Made by a program: the position numbers and the translations under genes. Shown here piece after piece: positions 59,531-64,000 of a stretch of 64,000 bases of DNA. The notes under the pieces are model-generated. The model made no database searches. It was not told where the DNA came from and was given only the letters and a program-made list of their open reading frames with translations. This DNA comes from Homalodisca vitripennis (Eukaryota > Arthropoda > Insecta > Hemiptera > Cicadellidae): contig NC_060213.1 in assembly GCF_021130785.1 (NCBI RefSeq), positions 129,718,001-129,782,000 of the forward strand, read 5' to 3'. Within the stretch, counting starts at the first letter, position 1. Each line of letters opens with the position of its first letter.

Positions 59531-59703
59531 CTTACTTACATTAAAACATAAAACCAATATTTAATACTTTTATTATTTTGTGAGGCCTTTCGATATCAAG
59601 GATATCTTCTTCAGACACATCACAAAAGTTTTGATATTTATGATTAAGGCCTCACAAATAATAAAAGTATTAAATATTGGTTTTATGTTTTAATGTAAGT
59701 AAG
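59531..59703. mobile_element. Fold-back element, Penelope-like end family A
   Basis: Two ~58-base arms (59531-59589 and 59646-59703) are inverted copies differing by one T, starting CTTACTTACATTAAAACATA, with a ~56-base spacer. The minus-strand segment 59614-59584 reads CTGAAGA, GATATC-CTT-GATATC, GAAAGGCC. The direct repeat CAAAGTGGTACC near 59520-59531 and at about 59735-59746 may mark the insertion. Confidence 0.65.
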
Positions 59704-60584
59704 TTATCAGTACCAATATTAGCTCCATCTACAACAAAGTGGTACCGTTACACTGCACAATATAATGTATGTTGCCTCACGTGTATTTGTTAAATTTAAG
59801 TCTTATAACAAATTTTGAACATGTACATATACAATTCGTGTGTGTGTGAATATATTTTTCAACTGAGTTAGAATAAATGGTTCAGTTTTGTATAGTTGTC
59901 GGGAGTACTCTCCATTGTTATAAACTATAGTATCAGCGGTCGTTACAAATTTAGTTAATAACAATACAACTGTTGTAAATAGTTTATTTTTCATTACATT
60001 ATGATTTTCTTGATACAAAAGTGTTGAAATTGGAGCACACATTTTTCAATATAGACATGTGCTGTAAAAATGGAAAGTATTACAAAAATTAAATGAAAGT
60101 ATAATGTACTTATATAAAGAGATTACATAATATTGATGTCAAAACTCCAGCTGAGAGTTATTTACACGCAAAAAAAAGAATCAATATCCAACAAACTGTT
60201 TCTTTTCTGTTCATACCCCTCTAATTTGTACACAACAAAATATATCGCATATTTGTGAAGATTCTGTAACTGTTGTCAGTGACAACTGTTTATTTACAAG
60301 TTACATGTTCAATATTTAGACAGTAATATTGTATTTTGCATATGATGTTTCTAGATGTTGTTGCAATCTTAATTTGTTTATTTATTCTCTTAAATATATG
60401 TCCATTTAAACCTTATAATTTAATTGTAGTACATACAGAAAAATGAATATCAACTTGAGCGCGCACATAATACAACTCACTTTTCGGTATGAATTAAATA
60501 GTCGTTATAGCATCCAAAACAACCAAGTATGTTAAACAACATCTTATAATATTAAAATGTAATTTAACATTGAGTACTGATAGA
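59704..60584. other. Probable intron/intergenic DNA, nothing recognised
   Basis: AT-rich, with no recognisable element up to the LINE. Confidence 0.45.
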
Positions 60585-63244
60585 CAATAGACAATATACT
60601 TTAATGACATATTCTTTGAGAACAGTACATCGAGTCAGTGGTCATTAGATTCATAAAAATAAACATGTTTAATTGTCACAAAATTCCTTTTCTGTATAGT
60701 AGGGGTTGTCTTGTAGCCATAGATTTAGCTTTCTCTTGAGTGTCTTGATTGGTTCTTGTTTGAGATGGTCTGGTAGGCGGTTGAAATATGCTGCTCCCTT
60801 GTATGAGGGTTTCCTTCCAAACAGGCTGAGATGGTGAGTTGGTAGTGCGAAGTCTGCAGCATGACGAGTATTGTGCTGGTGCATGTCTCTATGCCTGAGT
60901 TGTGCTGTATTAACAGCATGTAGAATCACTTCTTGAATGTGAAGTGATACTACTGTGAGGATCTTTAGCTCTTTAAAAGCGTCTCGACAGCTTTCTCGTG
61001 GGGCGATATTTGCAAGGCATCTGATTGCTCTTTTTTGTTGTACCAGAATCCTCTCTAGATTGGTATTACTTGTACCTCCCCAGGTTGCAATACCATACCT
61101 CATATGTGATTCAAATAAGGCAAAGTATGCTGTTTTTGCTGCTTCCAAGCCACTTATTTGTTTTAGTCTCCTAATGACATAAGTGCATGATGAGAGCTTT
61201 TTGCAGAGGCCGTCTATGTGCGCTGTCCAGGACAGGGAAGAATCTATTGTTATTCCAAGGTACTTTGTGCTGTTTTTTGACTCTATATCTGGTAGTGTTA
61301 TGTTAGTGTTGTTTTTGTTTCTGGTAGTAAAGGTTAGCTGGACTGTTTTCTTTTCATTAAGAACCAGTTCGTTTGTTGTGCAGTACTGTTTGGTAATGTT
61401 GAGGGCGGTGTTGGTGTTTCTGGTGAGTGTTTCAAGTGATCTATGTGCCAGTGTGATGGCTGTATCGTCGGCGTACATTACTGTATGGCAGGAGTCTTGT
61501 AGCCAGCTTGGGAGGTCATTTGTCAATAGAAGGTACAGTATGGGGCCCAGGACAGAGCCTTGCGGAACTCCTCTATGTACACTGATGAGTTCTGATTTCA
61601 TCTTCTGTTTGATGTTGTTATTTGTGTACTGTATCTCGACAAGCTGCCTCCTGTCATGTAAGTAGCTGTGAAACCATTTTTCCGTTGTCCCTGTCACACC
61701 TAGAGCTCTTAATTTGGAAAATAGTCTGTTATGATTGAGACAGTCAAAGGCCTTGCTAAAGTCTAGGAATAGGCTTGTTACTTTGTTTCCCTCTTCTAGT
61801 TCGTCAATTATATGTTCTGTGAATTGTATCAGGGCAGTGGCAGTTGACCTTCCTTTTAGGAATCCATGCTGTTGGCTTGTGAGCAAATTGTTTTGCTGTA
61901 GGTGAAGGAGAAGTTTTTCCAGAACTACTTTTTCTATTATTTTTGAGAAAGTTGAGATGAGGGAGATTGGCCTATAACTACCTGTGCTGGTGTTTTCGCC
62001 GTTTTTGTATTTTGGATACACTTTTGCTGTTTTCAGTAGATCAGGGAAAATTCCTTGTTGGAGTGATTTATTTGTGATATCTGTCAGGGGGATTGTTATC
62101 TCTTCTTTGCAGATCTTGGTTAGTTTTGCTGATATCTCGTCAATGCCTGAAGAAGTTTTTGGTTTGAGTGAGTTTATGGCTTTTTTTATATCAGAATGCG
62201 TCACAGGTTGAAATTTAAATTCAAAATTTGCTGCTGGTGCTGGTTCGTCTTGTTGTGAGGAGTTTAGGCTGATATTACTGGCTTGTAGTGTTCTGTCTGC
62301 AATTGTGGCAAAAAAGTTGTTGAAGCAATTTGCTATGTCTGCTGGGTCTTGTATGGTTTCATTGCCTGTTTGTAGCTTCCATTCAATGGTTGTGTTTGAT
62401 TTTGCCTTTCTTTCGTTATTTATTACTTGCCATAGTGCTTTGGGCTTGTTATCAGCTTGTTCTATGTGAGCTGTTGCTCGTTCTCGTTTCAGAAGCTTTA
62501 ATCTTAGGTCGTAATCTTTCTTTCTTGCTGCTGCCTCTACCTTGTCCTCAATGCATCCTGTAAGTTGTTCTCTTTCCAGAGCTTGGATATATATATTCTT
62601 TAGTCTTGTACATTCTGCATCCCAGCACTGTATTTTTGTACAAGGCTTTCTATTTGTTGTTATTTGAGGGCATGTTCTGTTTAGTGTTTGCTGCAGGATT
62701 TCGTGGAAGTTACTATAGGCTAAATTGGCGTCATTTGTTAAGAGTACAGAGTCCCAGTTTTGGCCCTGAAGACTTGTTTTGAAACGATCTGTAGATTTTT
62801 TGTTAAATATCCTTTTCTTTTCCCTTTCACGTGGTGGGTTGATTTTTTGGCTTTGCACTGAGATGGCTTGTGCTGTGTGGTCTGAGAGGCCTGATGTTAT
62901 TACAGCTGTTTGGATGAGATGGTCGTCGATATTTGTACAGATCCAGTCAATAGATTTGGCCGTTTCAACAGTGATTCGCGTAGGCGGTAGGTTCTCTCGA
63001 ACAATACCAAAGGAAGCAAGGAGTTCTTCAATTTTGTTGTTGTCACTGTTTTCAACTAAGTTGTCAACATTTATGTCTCCCATAAGGATCGTTCTCCTTT
63101 TTGTTTGTAGAGCGATTTCGAGTTGGGCTGATAAAATGTTGACTGGATGGTTCAGGTTTCCACTTGGTGGTCTGTAAACTCCCAGTACTTGGATAGTGTG
63201 TTTTTTCATAGCTATTTGAAATAGGGCCGTTTCACATATCAGTT
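60585..63244 (-). mobile_element. 5'-truncated LINE with intact reverse transcriptase
   Basis: A 2.66 kb insertion flanked by CTGATAGA at 60577-60584 and 63245-63252, a likely target duplication. The 3' end carries ATTGTCTATTGTCTAT-type short repeats instead of a poly(A) tail, as in several CR1/L2-like groups. Truncated at the 5' end inside the endonuclease. Confidence 0.85.
60669..63209 (-). CDS. LINE ORF2 protein: partial endonuclease plus reverse transcriptase
   Basis: 846 codons without a break. Apurinic-type endonuclease C-terminal half: VYRPPSG at residues 11-17, GDIN at 44-47, SDH at 109-111. Reverse transcriptase: RPISL at 413-417, HGFLKGRSTA near 448-457, catalytic FLDFSKAFD at 481-489, GVPQGSVLGP at 547-556, MYADD at 578-582. 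No RNase H. The open frame continues about 11 codons upstream of the ATG, to the truncation. The endonuclease N-terminus is absent, so the copy cannot be fully functional, but the lack of stops suggests recent insertion. The antisense frames at 61183-61665 and 62779-63177 are shadows. Confidence 0.92.
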   Translation of the reverse strand: MKKHTIQVLGVYRPPSGNLNHPVNILSAQLEIALQTKRRTILMGDINVDNLVENSDNNKIEELLASFGIVRENLPPTRITVETAKSIDWICTNIDDHLIQTAVITSGLSDHTAQAISVQSQKINPPREREKKRIFNKKSTDRFKTSLQGQNWDSVLLTNDANLAYSNFHEILQQTLNRTCPQITTNRKPCTKIQCWDAECTRLKNIYIQALEREQLTGCIEDKVEAAARKKDYDLRLKLLKRERATAHIEQADNKPKALWQVINNERKAKSNTTIEWKLQTGNETIQDPADIANCFNNFFATIADRTLQASNISLNSSQQDEPAPAANFEFKFQPVTHSDIKKAINSLKPKTSSGIDEISAKLTKICKEEITIPLTDITNKSLQQGIFPDLLKTAKVYPKYKNGENTSTGSYRPISLISTFSKIIEKVVLEKLLLHLQQNNLLTSQQHGFLKGRSTATALIQFTEHIIDELEEGNKVTSLFLDFSKAFDCLNHNRLFSKLRALGVTGTTEKWFHSYLHDRRQLVEIQYTNNNIKQKMKSELISVHRGVPQGSVLGPILYLLLTNDLPSWLQDSCHTVMYADDTAITLAHRSLETLTRNTNTALNITKQYCTTNELVLNEKKTVQLTFTTRNKNNTNITLPDIESKNSTKYLGITIDSSLSWTAHIDGLCKKLSSCTYVIRRLKQISGLEAAKTAYFALFESHMRYGIATWGGTSNTNLERILVQQKRAIRCLANIAPRESCRDAFKELKILTVVSLHIQEVILHAVNTAQLRHRDMHQHNTRHAADFALPTHHLSLFGRKPSYKGAAYFNRLPDHLKQEPIKTLKRKLNLWLQDNPYYTEKEFCDN

Positions 63245-63252
63245 CTGATAGA

Positions 63253-64000
63253 GAAATAATAAGCTAATTATTAATGAAATACTGTATAAATCGAATAAAA
63301 AATTTGTACAGGTAAAAAAGTAGGAATATTTAAAGAAATAATCTAAAAAAACGAGAAAACAATAGGAACATCAGTCCTAGTTTCCGAACTAAGTATATAT
63401 TTTATCCATGTAAAAGTGAGAAGTTCATAGGTTCTGAAGTAGCAAGGAAAATGGTCAATAAGTGTGCCACATACATAACTAAATTTTTAAATATTTTTTG
63501 AAATTTAACTAAATATGTCCAATATTACTATGAGGCTGAATTTTCAGTCCCATGTTACACTTAGAGGGCATAATGTTACAACAGTAAAAATAATCTGAAT
63601 AACAATTTTCAAGTCATCAAAAAGACTTTAAATATATGCATATAGTAAATTTTTAAGCAATGTAAATCCGTATTTGTGTAATTTATTTTTAGGATCTCCT
63701 AACTCACTAAAATCGGTGAAAATAGTTAATTAATGAATCATCAGATCAGGTGGGTTTTGTGTGCGTTCTAAACAGTAGATATACTATTATTTTAATATGG
63801 GGTTAATGATTTTATTGTTTTTATTTATCACTGACTAAAAACTATGTTTAAACTGAACATATTTTACTACATTTCAAATTTCAAACTAGAATCAGTTTAT
63901 TAAAGACTCATTGAAAACCAATTTCATATTTTATTTATGTTGGAAGTATATTATTACTTTAAGGCTGTATTATTTAAGTTTTAAATAGTTCATGTTTTAC
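63253..64000. other. Right edge of window, nothing recognised
   Basis: AT-rich, with no exon for the THEM6-like gene recognised and no element ends. Confidence 0.45.

Noticed and set aside
61183..61665. 160-codon plus-strand frame (also 62779-63177)
   Set aside because: Antisense shadows of the LINE reverse transcriptase frame.
1..64000. Bacterial or viral insertion
   Set aside because: No prokaryotic gene organisation, ribosome-binding sites, phage or virus structural genes were seen; all foreign-looking coding is transposon-derived.

Overview
The window is eukaryotic nuclear DNA: AT-rich, with GT-AG introns, small exons in long introns, and dense decayed transposons. The gene sequences and the mix of repeats (mariner, hAT, jockey/CR1-like LINEs, Penelope-like elements, a tRNA-derived SINE) point to an insect, probably a hemipteran. 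That taxonomic guess is inference only. I see no bacterial genes, CRISPR array or rRNA.

Three host genes can be read. (1) Plus strand, 399-15580: eight exons of an acetyl-CoA transporter (SLC33A1/AT-1 family). The N-terminal ~105 residues lie before the window. Exon 4 carries a (CCTG) slippage that breaks the frame. (2) Minus strand, 16986 up to about 46670 (start perhaps 49373 or 50194): sixteen exons of the ciliary/flagellar coiled-coil protein CFAP58 (CCDC147), about 890 residues in the firm exons, all phases consistent. It is tail-to-tail with SLC33A1, 1.4 kb apart. A near-consensus RFX X-box lies 125 bp upstream of one candidate start codon. (3) Minus strand, 55848-58913: the last two exons of a THEM6-like hot-dog thioesterase family gene. 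Its first exon(s) were not found, and the intron upstream holds a LINE.

Most of the rest is mobile DNA inside introns. A seven-copy family of ~250 bp hAT-derived elements has decayed 8-bp target duplications at most copies, and each copy keeps the C-terminal transposase signature. A larger hAT derivative carries a 26-bp minisatellite. A 1.8 kb mariner sits inside an older inverted-repeat element. There are several LINE remnants and one 5'-truncated LINE with an intact 846-codon frame. A Penelope-like remnant with a GIY-YIG domain is bracketed by a perfect 35-bp inverted repeat, and two Penelope-type end families carry hammerhead-ribozyme-like cores. A tRNA-derived SINE is present in two copies. 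Minisatellites have 20-, 26-, 40- and 50-bp units.

The host genes are not an operon and have no evident shared pathway: acetyl-CoA import into the ER/Golgi, axoneme/flagellum assembly, and a membrane-associated thioesterase-fold protein. I did not find a convincing undescribed system. The most useful observations are the SLC33A1 frameshift, the duplicated exon fragments, the X-box candidate for CFAP58, and the Penelope/hammerhead-like repeats.
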